This document shows positions 44,990 through 56,512 of a stretch of DNA of 64,000 nucleotides, in pieces. The notes under the pieces are model-generated. The model worked only from the letters and a program-made list of their open reading frames with translations. It had not been told where the DNA came from and ran no database searches. The first letter of the stretch is position 1, and the number at the start of each line of letters is the position of its first letter. A program made the position numbers and the translations under genes. The stretch is from Hemileia vastatrix (Eukaryota; Basidiomycota; Pucciniomycetes; Pucciniales; Zaghouaniaceae): assembly GCA_030280995.1 (NCBI GenBank), contig JASXTE010000011.1, positions 26,086,817-26,150,816 on the forward strand. Direction: 5' to 3'.

Positions 44990-47900
44990 TTTGGCACACC
45001 TAGTGCCCCTAGGATAGAACCACTTTACCTGATCAGCAGCTACCCTCTTCTTTAATAAAACTCCATACAACACTTCTAATACATATGAACCACCAGATAC
45101 TTGTTCTCTAACTCTGTATGGTTCATTCCACCTACCCTCAAACATTCTTCCCCACTAACTTTTCAAACTCCTATTATACAACAAGACCATGTCTCCAATT
45201 ATCAAAGGTTTCCTTAACCTTTGAGCCAACCTTATATCCCAATATCTAACTGACTAATTCCTAATATTCATCATTTTTAAATATGCCTTTTCTAGAGTTT
45301 CTTCTTTTTTTCTAACTGAACAATTCTTGCACATAATAATTCTTCAGTAGTCTTGATTGTGTCCCAATCCACTCCAAGATATGATTCAGCCTCTAAATTA
45401 ACTGGTAAAGCTTCTTTCTTTCCAAAAACTGGGTTTTATGGTGAATATTAAGTTGTCAATTTTGCAGTGATTCTGTCAGAAAATAAAACTAATGGTAAAA
45501 AGTGCCTCCACTTTTCAGAACTTACTCCACACATTTTATCCAAAGCATCCTTAATAAATTGATGACCTCTTTCTACCATTCCTTCAGCTTCAGGATAATA
45601 TATGGTCGCTACACTAATCTTTGATCCAAATTTTGATGTAGCCTCTCTTAACTCTGTCCCAACTTCTGCACCTCCGTCAACCAGCACCAACTTCAACACT
45701 CCATACCTATATACCCAGTTTTTCAGTAAAAATCTGCCACATTCTTGGCATCCAAAATAATAAGAGAGGCTACTTCTACCCATCCAGATAAATTGTCTCT
45801 TGCTACAATCAAATACTTATATCTTCCCTCCTTAATATAAACAGCATCCTAACCAACCCTACCAAAAAGAGTGGTTTCAACAGTTGTATTTCCAGGTTCC
45901 TTTGGCCTTAAATAACTTCTCCTTTAATATTCTTCACATGACTGAACCCATTTTTTAACAGTCAGCTTCATTCCTGGCCACCAAAATCTATCAGAAATCT
46001 TTCTATATGTTTCACTAACTCCCCTTTTCCAAAGATCTTCATGCAGTGATTTCATAACCAATTCTTACCCTTTCTTTTGAGCTATAGCTACTTGAGGATT
46101 TGGATACCTCCTCCTCATTAATCTTCTTTCAGAAAGATAAAAAGCTGTTGACTTCCTTTTGATAGCTACCAGTTTATCACTATCACAATTATCTGGCCTT
46201 TATAAAGTTAACTAATATTTAACCATTTTATAAAAAACCCCTGTCTGTCCCCAGACATCATCTTAAAAATTTATTAATATTATATCTATGGAAACTTCCC
46301 TATCTCCTAGATCCTCTGCACATGAAAGATCAAATAATTTTAATCCTAGAATTTTCCTTTTAATCATTAAATATTTATGAAGTTTTCATCTTTGAACCTT
46401 CCAACTATTTATCAACCACATTTTCATTTTTTCCCTTTTTACCATTTTCAGAATCTTCATCTTCATCTTTTTCCAACCTCCTTTTTACTGAATTTTTATA
46501 AAAACCCAACCTCTCTTTGAATGAATTTTCTAAAACTCCAACATATACTCCATTCACCAAATTTTTACTGTCCCACACAATTTCACCATCCTCATTCATA
46601 TACACAACATCTCTAACCTCTTTTTTACCAAATTTATCTACACCATTATCAAACTCCCCAAGCACATAATTTATCATATTTTTATTATTTTAAAGTTTAT
46701 CCTCATGGTGGAGGTAATTGGCCTCTTCATTAGCTACACATATTAATCCTGACAGTTAAACCTCATGAGGGAGGTGTTTGTCATCTTTATCCACAGATAT
46801 TAACCCAGCCAGTGTAATTTCATGGGTGAGGTAAGGAAAGTTCTCAGCACCTTTTATATTGGCCTTGATCACAGGTATATTTTCATCAAATTCCTCTGAG
46901 TCAGAATCTACTTCCATATGTGGTCTTCTTGATAATCCATCTGTAATAGTAAACCTCTTACCAGGCTTTTGAACTAAATCAAAAGAAAATTCTGAATTAA
47001 AGCTACCTATCTAGTCATGGGTAAATTCAGTAAACTAGGGTAATTGATCATTTGAATTTAAGATTAATCATTGACATGTTATTTGAAGTTTTGTCTCCAT
47101 AAAATACTTTGAAGTTTCTTTAAGATTTTTGCCACAACACAAAGTTACAATTTAGGTTTAGAATATCTTGATTCCACCTCAGTGAATACTACAGACTAAT
47201 ACCTGACTGGTCTAATATAACCAGCTTTATCCATTTGAGACAGAACTGCACCAGAAGCAATCTGACTTGAATCCACTGCTAAATAAATCTGGCATGCATT
47301 TTTCCCATAATCTAACTTGTGAAGGATAACATCTTCTCTAACTACCTTCTTCAACCTAAAAAAAGCCTCTTCACACTCTTCATCCTACTCCCAGTCAGAT
47401 ACCTTCTTAGTAAAGTTTCTTAAAGGAGCATCCAATGAAGAAAATTTCTTGATATACATTCTTACATAAACACACATGCCTAAACACCCCCTGAATTTGG
47501 TCGTATTCCTGGGTCTTGGCCAGGACTGAATTTTGTTTACCATCTTCTTCAACATAATCTTACCCTCTCTACATACCACATTACTGAAGATCTCCAAATC
47601 TGACACACAATATGAAAATTTGGAACCAGAAATAGTTAAACCAGCTTCTTCAATTCTAAAAAAATCTTCTCTAAAATAACTTCATTTTCCCAAATAAACT
47701 TTTGTATCCCTGTACTCTCCTTCAATACTTCATCAAAATAATCTGTTGAAGGTCCTTTTATTCCACCATCATCAATAAATATACCAGAATATTGTGGAAT
47801 TTTGTCTTGTAGAATCCAAGCCATCTGACCTTGATAAATGGCAACTGAATTTGTTTCTCCTTGAGGTAATCTTGATAGCTTTAATTGTCAAAGTGGCATA

Positions 47901-48640
47901 TCAAAAGTTATGAGAGGCCTGGAGTCCAGATAAAGTTTTCTTTTGTCATATTCTCCCATTATATCTTACAAATCATAACACACTCTGCCTGAAAACATTT
48001 CTTCAAACTCCTCCATGCTAGGTGGCATTCCTGCATCTTTTGTTGTAACCCTATTTAGTTCTCTTTAAAAATGAACTGCCCTAAGCTTTCCATTAGGTTT
48101 TTTAATACAGAATATAGTACCAATCCTTTCTCTAATGACTTTGATATAATCTTCTTTAAAGGCAGCAGGTATTGGAATAAGCTTCTGTTGCCATGGTTAA
48201 TGGAAAACAACTGGAATTTTGTAGGGCTCCCCATAAGAATGTTTAACACACCTCTTTATTCCTCTACAAATACAATAGTCTTCTCCCATTTAACTATTAC
48301 ATTCAACAACAACCGATTTTATTCATCTAAAAGCCAACCTTCAGGTTCAAATTTGACAACCTCTAATCTCTTGAAATGATCCTAGAAGTTTCATAAAATT
48401 CAGGCAGGTTCTTGACTAAAGTACATTCATATGGATCTCTTAATTAATTTGGTCTTTTCAAGGGTGAATTTAATTCAGATGGCAGAGTTTCATTGATTGG
48501 TCTAAATATATTTCCTACCTATTTATATTTTTCCATGCCAAACTCGACTTTTACTTGAGATACTTGATCCATTATATTTTTACCATTATATAATTTGTCA
48601 TAAAATTTTTCTTCAGCTTCAGAACCAGAATCAGAAATAC
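44990..48640 (-). pseudogene. Pol remnant of element 2
   Basis: Homologous to 15343-19491 along most of its length, with many stops and frameshifts. Open pieces include integrase (45448-45783: VDGGAEVGTE, EAEGMVERGHQFI), the RT-RNase H junction (47385-47606), RT with FIDDG (47636-47824) and an RT N-terminal piece (48055-48249). In-frame hairpin modules survive at about 46690, 46755 and 46815. The lineage-specific N-terminal third is mostly missing, and pol runs almost directly into gag. Not functional. Confidence 0.85.
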
Positions 48641-49790
48641 CTAACTAAATCCAAATGTGCTTGCCTGTCACTGGGTTGAATGAAATATCCATCAGTAAAT
48701 TTCTAAACCTTTCCATAAAATTTTATTCTACCAGCCTGAAAGTCCTTGTTCAAAAAATAACAATCTGCTGCTTTGTGCCCCCTCCTATTACAATAGCAGT
48801 AAACCCTAGGCTCTCCATAACTACCTCTATAACCATTCCACAATTAATATTACCATTACTACCTCCATTAATCAGCTTTTCATTGCTATTATTCCCATAA
48901 GTCCTCCTCTCATAACCTCTTGACTGATAAGAAAAAGAAGTAGAAGATGAAGACACAGGCACACGATTGGCCTTCTGAGTTTCTTGAACAAATATTTTGA
49001 GCTGCTAAGTTAATTCAGATAAATGATCCACCATTTTATTATTAACATCCCCCTCTACTTTAGTAACAGGTTGAACTAACTGAGCCTTCTTTGCCTCTTG
49101 AGCCTTGATCATAATATCATTATTTTTGGCTAAAAATTCACCGATCTTTCTAAAATATTGAGTGCAAGATTGTTGATAAAAGCTATAAGCTTCAAGTACA
49201 ACTTAATATTTTTTTCTGATGTCCTCTAAAGCAGGTAATTTCTGTTCCCCATTTGGAATGTCCTTCATCTTGTTCTTCCTAGAAAGTTCCTTTAAAAAAT
49301 CCATTCTGATCTCTCTACTAAATACTGACCAAAACCAATCCTTTTCCTGATTTTCATAGCCAACCTCGTCCATCAAAATCAGATAATCCACCACTTCATT
49401 AAACTTCCTTAATAATATTTTGAAGTCCACCATATTAGAAAAACCACCTTAAGCTTTCCATTCAGTAACAATTTTGCTGAGGTCCACCATAGTATACCTG
49501 ACCCCCCATCTATCAACCATCTCTTTTGACAATTTTAACCAATCCCACTTTTTATAAACTTCCATCTCAATGACCTCCAATTCCAACTCTTTATCAACAA
49601 TAAAGAACCTAAACTGATTCACCATGTCCAAATGCAAATCCCCATCAACAGCAGAGGCATCTTAATAGCAGTTTAAAAACAACTTAACTTCTTCCGCATT
49701 AAACTTGGAAAAATCTAAAGAAACAATCCTGACCAAAGCATTGAAATGAAGAGAAACACCAGATCCAGAAGCAGAAGAAATCTCAAAAGT
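48641..49790 (-). pseudogene. Gag remnant of element 2 (family B type)
   Basis: Open pieces at 49449-49637 and 49203-49433 match family A and B Gag (NQFRFFIVDKELELEVIEM; MKDIPNGEQKLPAL). A Ser/Gly/Asn-rich tail (SYQSRGYERR) precedes a zinc-knuckle-like CYC-NRRG-H-KAAD-C near 48770-48810. The start codon is altered (ATT for ATG) and stops interrupt it. The zinc-knuckle tail differs from the acidic, hydrophobic tail of family A Gag. Confidence 0.8.
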
Positions 49791-49920
49791 ATAAGATAAA
49801 AACATTAAAAATATGATAAGCTTTAGTTTAATAAGCCTATTGCAGTATAAAGAAGTCCAGATACTAAGTAAAATTGATTAAATGCTAGATAATTTGAACT
49901 CCAAGTTAGGATCCACCAAT

Positions 49921-51038
49921 TTAGAAAGACTCTTAAAGTTGCCTAGCTGTAAGCAGAATCCAAGGCAGTTGTATAAACCAAAGAAAACCCTGTCCCTTTA
50001 AGTAAATAAAGAGTTCAAAATTAACTAAGCTATATATTCTACTTGTTATGAAACAACATATAATCTATTTTTTATTAACAGTATTGAGATTTAGAATCAG
50101 TGTTTTTAAAAATGAGGGTAAGAAATACAACAGTGAAGCTGTATTTTAGAAAAGGTATTTAAACAATTGAATATTATAATTTTATGAAGCTTTTATTTTT
50201 ATATGATTTAGTTGTTATATTCAGATCCCTGGTTATGAGACCTTTAAAATGGTACCCTATAAGTTAATATATGTGATGATGATTGGTAATAAAATGTTAT
50301 GTAAAGTGTTATTTTATAAGGGTATTACAATTTTATAGTTTGTTATATAAAATAATAATTATTGTTGGTAATATGTGTTGTTGTGGTTGATGATTAAGTA
50401 TTTCTGGTGATTTCTTCCTTATCTAATTTTGAGTCTACAGGCTTTATATGAATAGTATATCATGTGCTGTATTTTCCCTAACCAGAGCATCCTGGAGCTT
50501 GTCCAGAGATCTCCAGAGTTTGTACAGAACTCATCTGGAGTGACCTGGAGCTTGTACAGACTTCAGGACTCAATTTAGAAACTTAAAATACTAATAAAGA
50601 ATCTAAAAATATATAGAGTATAGAGCTACATCTCTTTATAGTCCATTGTAATTTTTGTAGTTTGCGCAGCTTTATTCATCTAGTGAAAAATTACCAAAGT
50701 GAAGTAAATTATGAAAAGTCAAAATGAACCAAAAATAGTTTATAAAATTATTAAAAATAATAGAAAAACAGTAAAAATTCCACAAAAATTCTTAAATTTC
50801 TTGAGAATCCTGACTTTAATTTCTATGCATTTTTATACCTATACTTTCATTTCCTGACCATTAATCATTTGTTTAATCTTGACTTGTAAAATTAACCCTT
50901 TATTTAAACCACTTTTAATACTCATTATTTAAATATAAACATTTTAAAATTAGATCATCCCTTTCAATCTCAGTAATCATCTCCCAAAAATTCATTTTTA
51001 ATAAACTTTAGTGCCCTACTAAATTTTAGACTTCTACA
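49921..51038 (-). repeat. 5' LTR of element 2
   Basis: Pairs with 23431-24561. It is followed in sense by a degraded primer-binding site (TGGTGGATCC where TGGCGCCC is expected). The terminal stem-loop is partly decayed (CTTACAG...CTTTAAG). Confidence 0.85.
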
Positions 51039-51144
51039 GCAGTCACCCATTATCTTCATCCTTATAAAACTCTCTTTCTTTCTCTAAACTCAAAGATCAA
51101 ACATACTTAGTCTCTCAGCCACCATCCTTAGGATCTACTAGGAC

Positions 51145-51411
51145 TTATTTCACTGGAATACCATAATAACCCATAATCCTAATTCCTATAGTTTTATTTA
51201 AACAATAATCTATTTTTGCTGAATAATCCATCAGAAATGGTGTTCCAAAAACTGGTTTGAAAATTTCCATAGGAACATAAAAGTTTAAATCTATAGATGC
51301 TCCTGATAACCACATCTTAACATATACTTCTAACCCTATAACTGGCAACCTAACACCTGCAATACCTGAAAAAGTCCCTTCACCATCTTTAACTGGAAAA
51401 CCTAGTTCCAC
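51145..51411 (-). pseudogene. Retropepsin-like fragment of element 5
   Basis: An 88-codon open stretch resembling the C-terminal half of a Ty3-type aspartic protease. It has LPVIGLEVYVKMWL, then VFGTPFLMDYSAKIDY, the GTPFL...IDY feature that closes the fold. The N-terminal half with the catalytic Asp is not in this frame. It is followed in sense by the element 2 insertion and then, presumably, by the pol fragment at 22935-23430. If so, protease precedes Pol in element 5, unlike family A, where none is visible. Confidence 0.55.
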
Positions 51412-52295
51412 TGAATCTTCCCCTGTAGATAAAAAAAGGTCAATAATATTAAGCTATAGGCACTATTCCAAGATGGGTTGGTTCTCCTTTCTAAATCTTT
51501 TTCTAAAAAGAAGAGCTTTCCACTCTAATATTTAAAGACAGTTAAATCACGTATTGTAAGTCTGTTTATCTATATTCTATATATATGGAGGAGAAAGTAG
51601 GATAAACTTGTAGATATCTTTAAAAAGAAATAGGGGAAATTTTTTTTAAATAAGCAATCAAACTGTTGGCTAGATCTATTTTCATTAAGCGCTAGTATTC
51701 TTAGTCACTCCCTCTTTAAGCAATCTTATCTAATAATATCCTTACTGGAACAATAAAATAACTCTACAGTGCTACTTCTGGTATGCACACCCAACATGTA
51801 CAAAAAAAATAAAATATATCTATTTCACATTTTATTTAAAATAAAATATCTACTGTTATTTAATCTCTAATATTTTCTGCTCTCCCCTAAACTATTTACA
51901 AGTAAATGCTTATATATATTTATATTATCAGCACTCCTTCCCAATGTTTCCTTTCCCTTTGGGTTTTCCTACACAAGTTCAGTGCTAATGCAAGTGTATG
52001 AAATGGTCTTTAAGTTTCTCATTAGTATAATTACAATTGTTGTGTAAGTCTTGGTTCTAATAGCGCCTGAAACTCCACTCTTCTGTACATACCCTACTCT
52101 TCCAGAGATTCCTAAGTTAAATAACTGGTACTTTACTGCCTTCATACCTATTGTATAAACCACTATTTCCAAATGAGTCCCTAATAATAATGTAACCATC
52201 TGCACTAAGAAATTGAATACCCTATTTTGGATCTTACCTACTATCCTTTATTTTAGAGCTACCTTCTTTCCTTGACATGTCTTTAATCTTGTTGG
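51412..52295 (-). other. Decayed retroelement sequence, element 5
   Basis: Minus-strand pieces are partly open (51969-52205) but not recognised with confidence. They probably derive from the gag/protease region upstream of the retropepsin fragment. It ends at the family B LTR. Confidence 0.4.
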
Positions 52296-53526
52296 TGTAG
52301 CATTCCAAATCTGGGTAGGCCACTTAGGTGAAAATTTGATTGGAATTTGGTTGGAAGAAAATCATGGTGTTACCAGGTGTTAATTTGGTTGAAGGGAGTA
52401 AACTGGATTTTTTTGGATTGATTTTTGGTGTTTTGGAATGGTTATATGTGGTATTTCTTTCGTGATTTGATGGTTTTATTGATTTGTATTTTTGGTGAAT
52501 AAAGTGTGCTCTTGGAATTGCCACTTTTTTTCTGGTGCTCTCCGGTTTTCTCCGGTGATTTTCAGGGGAAAAAGCAAAGTGTACTGGAAAAATTATGTCA
52601 TTTTGGCCAAGTTTGGCCATGGTGACAAAATTAACTCACTGTGGCAAATTTAACTCACTCTGGCCAAATTAGCTCATTATGGCAAAAAGAGCTCATTGTG
52701 GCAAAATTTGCTCACAATGGGAAAGTCTGATCACCAGTGCAAAGTTTGGTCACTGCAGAAAAGTCTGGGCACTGTGGTAAAGTTTTGTCACTGTAGAAAA
52801 GTCTGATAACCAGTGCAAAGTTTGGTCACTGTAGAAAAGTTTCATCACCAGTTCAAAGGTTGGTCACTGCAGAAAATTTTGGCTATTGTTGAAAAATTTG
52901 GTTAGAATTTATTATGCTTGTTAGATCAATAGTTTATTGTAGATCCTATGCATGTAGGGTATTGTTGGAAAGGTCTGGAGTAGGAGAATCAGATAGAAGG
53001 GGGAGAATCTAAGTCTGCTACAGGTTTTTTGTCTTGTAGTTTCAATATTGAGAGTCTTTTTGGATTATTAACAATTTTTAACATATAACAACAAAATAAT
53101 TAATTATTTATATTACCCTTATAAAATAACAATTTTACATTACACTTTAAATATTTTATTCAACAACTCTTAAACATTAACATATAGGGTATCATTAGAA
53201 AGGTCTCAACTCCAGTGACTCTTTTATAGTATCTGTTCTCAAAATTTATTAAAAATCTAAAAACATTAAAACTACTTTCTTTTAAAATATTGTATCTGGT
53301 GTAACTTTATTGTTTCACTTCAGTTGTTTTGCACAGAAGAACTGCTCAATCATCCTAACAAGCGTTAATTAGACAGGGTTTCATTCTTTATTATTATTAA
53401 GTAGAATTTTAAGCTTATTGATCTAAAAAATTCACAAATTCATTTAGAGGGACAGGGTTTCATCTGATTATCCAAGTCCTTTGGTTTCTGCTTACAGCAA
53501 GGCAACTGTAAGAGTCTACCTACATA
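52296..53526 (+). repeat. 5' LTR of element 4 (family B)
   Basis: 1231 bp, TGTAGCATTCC...CTACATA. Repeats of about 20 bp (GTCACTGTGGCAAAGTTT-like) fill 52590-52900, the same position as in the solo LTR at 3830-4010. It ends with the CTTACAG-CAAGGCAA-CTGTAAG stem-loop shared with family A LTRs, although the rest hardly aligns. Confidence 0.8.
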
Positions 53527-53528
53527 TT

Positions 53529-53545
53529 TGGCGCCCAATGTGGGA
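53529..53545 (+). promoter_or_regulatory. Primer-binding site of element 4
   Basis: TGGCGCCCAATGTGGGA two bases after the LTR, the same tRNA complement as element 1 apart from the last base. Confidence 0.8.
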
Positions 53546-53699
53546 TTTTTGATTTCTCTATCTTTTAAAAGAACTTACTAGATACTTGGACTTTAAGCCT
53601 GCAAGAGGCTGGCTTTCTGAAACTCTTATTGATTTATTTATCTTAGCCTGAAAGAGGCTCACTTATTGGAACACTTTATCTTTGATCTAATATATTAGA

Positions 53700-54928
53700 A
53701 TGTCTTCTGCTTCTGGATCTTGTGTGTCTCTTCCTATGACACCATAAGTTAGTATTGTTTCTTGAGATGGGCTCAAGTTTAATGGGGAAGAAGTTAAATG
53801 GTTTTTGAGAAGATATGAGGCTGCTGCTTTGGTGGATGGAGCTACTAACCTGGATATGGTAAAGCAGATCAGGTTTTTTATTGTTTACAGAGAGGTGGAA
53901 AAGGAGGTCATTTCTATGGAGGGTTATAAAAGGTTTGATTGGATAACGTTGTCAAAAGAGATGGTTGATAGATGGGGTATCAGGTATACTATGGTGGATC
54001 TCAATAAGATTGTCAGTGATTGGAAAGCTAAAGGTGGTGTTTCTAATATGGTGGACTTCAAAAAGTTATGTGGACAGTTTGATGAAGTGGTGAATATCTG
54101 ATTTTGGTGGATGAATCGGGCCATGAAAATCAGGCCAAGGATCTATTCTGGTCTTCTTTTAGCTGGAATATTAGGATGGATTTTTTAAAAGAACTGTCTA
54201 GGAAAAATTTGATGAAGGATCTTTGTAATGGTGAAAAGAAACTTCTGGCTTTGGAGATCATCAAAGAGGATATTCAAGGCTACTTAAAACTCATGGCACT
54301 GGACAAATATCAAGAATCTTGTACTCAATATGTTAGCAAGGTTAGTGAAGTATTGGCTGAAAATAACAATATTATGATTCAAGCTCAAGAAGACAAGAAG
54401 GCTCAGATGGGAAAGCCTGTTGCTAAAGTTGAGGGAAATGTAGACAACAAGATGGTCAATCACTTGGCCGATTTAACTAAACAATTAAAGATATTTGTTC
54501 AAGAGACTCAAAAAGCTAATAGAGCACCTGTGGTTTCTACTTCAACTTCTTCTTCTTACCAATCTAGAGGTTATGAGAGGAGGAATTATGGATTTAAAGT
54601 CAATGGTAACCGGTTCTCTGGCAATTGTAATGGTGGTAGGAATGGCAATGGTAATGGTGGGAATGGTTTTAGAGGTGGATATGGCAAGTCCAGGGTGTAC
54701 TCTTATTGTAATAGGAGGGGACACAAGTCTGGAAAATATTATTTTTCGGATAAGGACTTGGATGCTGGTAGAGTAAAATTTGATGGAAAGGTTTATAAAT
54801 TCCCTGATGGATCATTCATCAAGCCCAGTGAAGGTCAAGCTCCCTTGGATTTGGTTAGGAGGAATATGTATTTGGGGAAAAGGACCAGGTTTGAAGAGTT
54901 ACCAGGAAATGATGAAGAAAAGGTTTAA
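53700..54928 (+). pseudogene. Gag remnant of element 4 (family B)
   Basis: Starts ATGTCTTCTGCTTCTGG at 53703, as family A starts MSSTSG. Early TAA and TGA stops and a frameshift near 54100 break it. 53805-54101 and 54104-54928 are open and hold the capsid region (MVKQIRFFIVYREVEKEVIS, LMKDLCNGEKK), a Gly/Asn-rich linker and a zinc-knuckle relic in which two Cys positions read Ser/Tyr (YSYCNRRGHKSGKYY). Downstream sequence to 55163 is partly open (54956-55171) and may be Gag C-terminus. Confidence 0.8.
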
Positions 54929-55163
54929 GGTGGTAAAATTGATGATGGTAAAGATGTGGAAAAGGTAGATAAAGGAAAAGGTAAAGAGGTCAATAAGGCC
55001 ACATTTTCAACTTCTTTTGGTGGCGTGGAGTTATCCTCTGTAGTTATGGCAGATGAAAGTTGTATGGCGGGTGAATACAATTTTGATGCTGCTAGAAGAG
55101 CAGCTGCTACTAAAGCTAAGAGTAGCATTCAGAGCCAATTAAGGGCTAAACTGGGAAAGGCAT

Positions 55164-56337
55164 TGTGGTAGCCTAAAGATTAGTACGGCACCTAAATATG
55201 TAAATGGAGTTATCACGGCATGCAAGATTGGTGTTATTATTTTTTTATAAAAGGGTTTTATTTAATTTATTGGAGTTTAAATATGAAGAAATTGGTCACG
55301 AGCGAATGCCTACACAAATACAATTTATTTTACGGAGAAAACTTATTTTTAAGGTCTAAAAATTTATAAGTATCAAGTCGAGTTACTCAAGAACCTTGGG
55401 AAATTTTCCCAGAATTTTTACTATTTTTTTTATATTTTTAAATGAATTTTAAAGTTTTATAGAAATATTTATGTTTACAAAAATTACTTAACTTTGATGA
55501 ATTTTCACGGGGTAATTAGAGCTGCGCGGACTACGAAAATTAGTTTGGTATGTAAAGGGGAAGTAGCTCTATTATGTGTAATTTTTCTAGATTTTTTATT
55601 ATAGTTTTAAGGTTCTAAATTGAGTCCGGAAGTCCGGACAGACTCCGTTTCGACTCCGTACGGACTCCGTACGGACTCCGCTTTGACTCCGTACGGACTC
55701 CGTACGGACTCCGTTCCGGCTCCGTACGGACTCCGTACGGGCTCCGGATTGACTCTGGAAGAGCTCTGGAGGGGAAAACTTAGGCACGTGACTAGGAATA
55801 CTTAAGCGACTCTCAAACTCGAAATTGAGAGGGGGGATACATCATACAGCTTAATCTTTAACCACCTCGGTCTCATTTTTTATTACTCAACAAATTAAAA
55901 TAACTTGTAATACCCTTATAACTTTATATTTTATATATAACATTTTAGAAATACTACTCAACAATTAAAATAACACTTCATACAGGGTATCTTTAGAAAG
56001 GTCTTTGTCGCTGGGACTTGATTATTGCTGTCTCATAAAAATTAAAAAATATTATAAAAACATAAAAGTCAATCTTTACAGATCTTTCACTGGTACACCT
56101 TAATTGTTGTTATCAGTATTTCTTTATCAACAGCCACTTTCTTTAAATCTCAATAAGCGTTAATTATCTTAGAGTTTCATTATTTTATCAATCCGATCCA
56201 AGTAGATTGGTTAGCTTAGTGATTTAGAATTCCCATTTTGTTATTTTTATTGGAAGGACAGGGTTTTCAGCTAAATCCACACATCTCCTCCGGATTCTGC
56301 TTACAGCAAGGCGACTGTAAGAGTTTACCTTACCATA
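55164..56337 (+). repeat. 5' LTR of element 3
   Basis: 1174 bp, TGTGGTAGCC...CCTTACCATA. It has the longest CGG minisatellite of the family A LTRs seen here. A TATATTTTATATATAA stretch follows at about 55924. Confidence 0.92.
55622..55750 (+). promoter_or_regulatory. CGG/CCG minisatellite in LTR of element 3
   Basis: About eight units of GACTCCGTACG type with dense CGG and CCG triplets, including several CGG-ACT-CCG inverted pairs. It lies about 170 bp before the TATA-like stretch. The LTR is otherwise AT-rich and poor in CGG triplets. Candidate target of the element's own zinc-cluster protein (inference). Confidence 0.6.
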
Positions 56338-56339
56338 GT

Positions 56340-56356
56340 TGGCGCCCAACATGGGG
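56340..56356 (+). promoter_or_regulatory. Primer-binding site of element 3
   Basis: TGGCGCCCAACATGGGG two bases after the LTR. It differs from element 1 only by CA for TG at positions 11-12. Confidence 0.85.
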
Positions 56357-56512
56357 TTTCGAAATCTCTAGCTTTTTCTAGGACTTACTTGGATCTAGGA
56401 CTTTCTTAGCCTGCAAGAGGCTTATTCTCTGGAACTCTAATTGGATTTTTGTTATTGGCCTGCAAGAGGCTTGTTATTTTAACGGTTGTTAACGCTTTTC
56501 TTATGTTTTGGG

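Larger units (their letters stand above)
23431..51038 (-). mobile_element. Decayed Ty3/gypsy retrotransposon (element 2), nested
   Basis: Minus strand: 5' LTR 49921-51038, gag remnant, pol remnant, structured 3' region, hairpin modules, accessory gene remnant, PPT, 3' LTR 23431-24561. It is related to family A, but Gag is of the family B type with a zinc-knuckle-like motif. It is interrupted by insertions at 26009-27205 and 27546-43801. Without these the element would be about 10 kb. No clean target duplication was found at its outer edges. All coding regions are broken. Confidence 0.85.
52296..55163 (+). mobile_element. 5' part of a family B Ty3 element (element 4)
   Basis: 5' LTR, PBS and decayed gag, then interrupted at 55163 by element 3. 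Pol and the 3' LTR would lie beyond the window. It is related to the solo LTR at 3263-4555. Confidence 0.8.

Noticed and set aside
54495..54776. Alternative-frame ORFs over the element 4 Gag tail
   Set aside because: Gly/Asn-rich repeats open several frames; only the 54104-54928 frame matches other Gag proteins.
55599..55787. 62-aa Arg/Ser/Val-repeat ORF antisense in the LTR, and its plus-strand partner at 55620-55805
   Set aside because: Both are translations of the CGG minisatellite; self-complementary repeats open both strands. The array is shortened in other LTRs.
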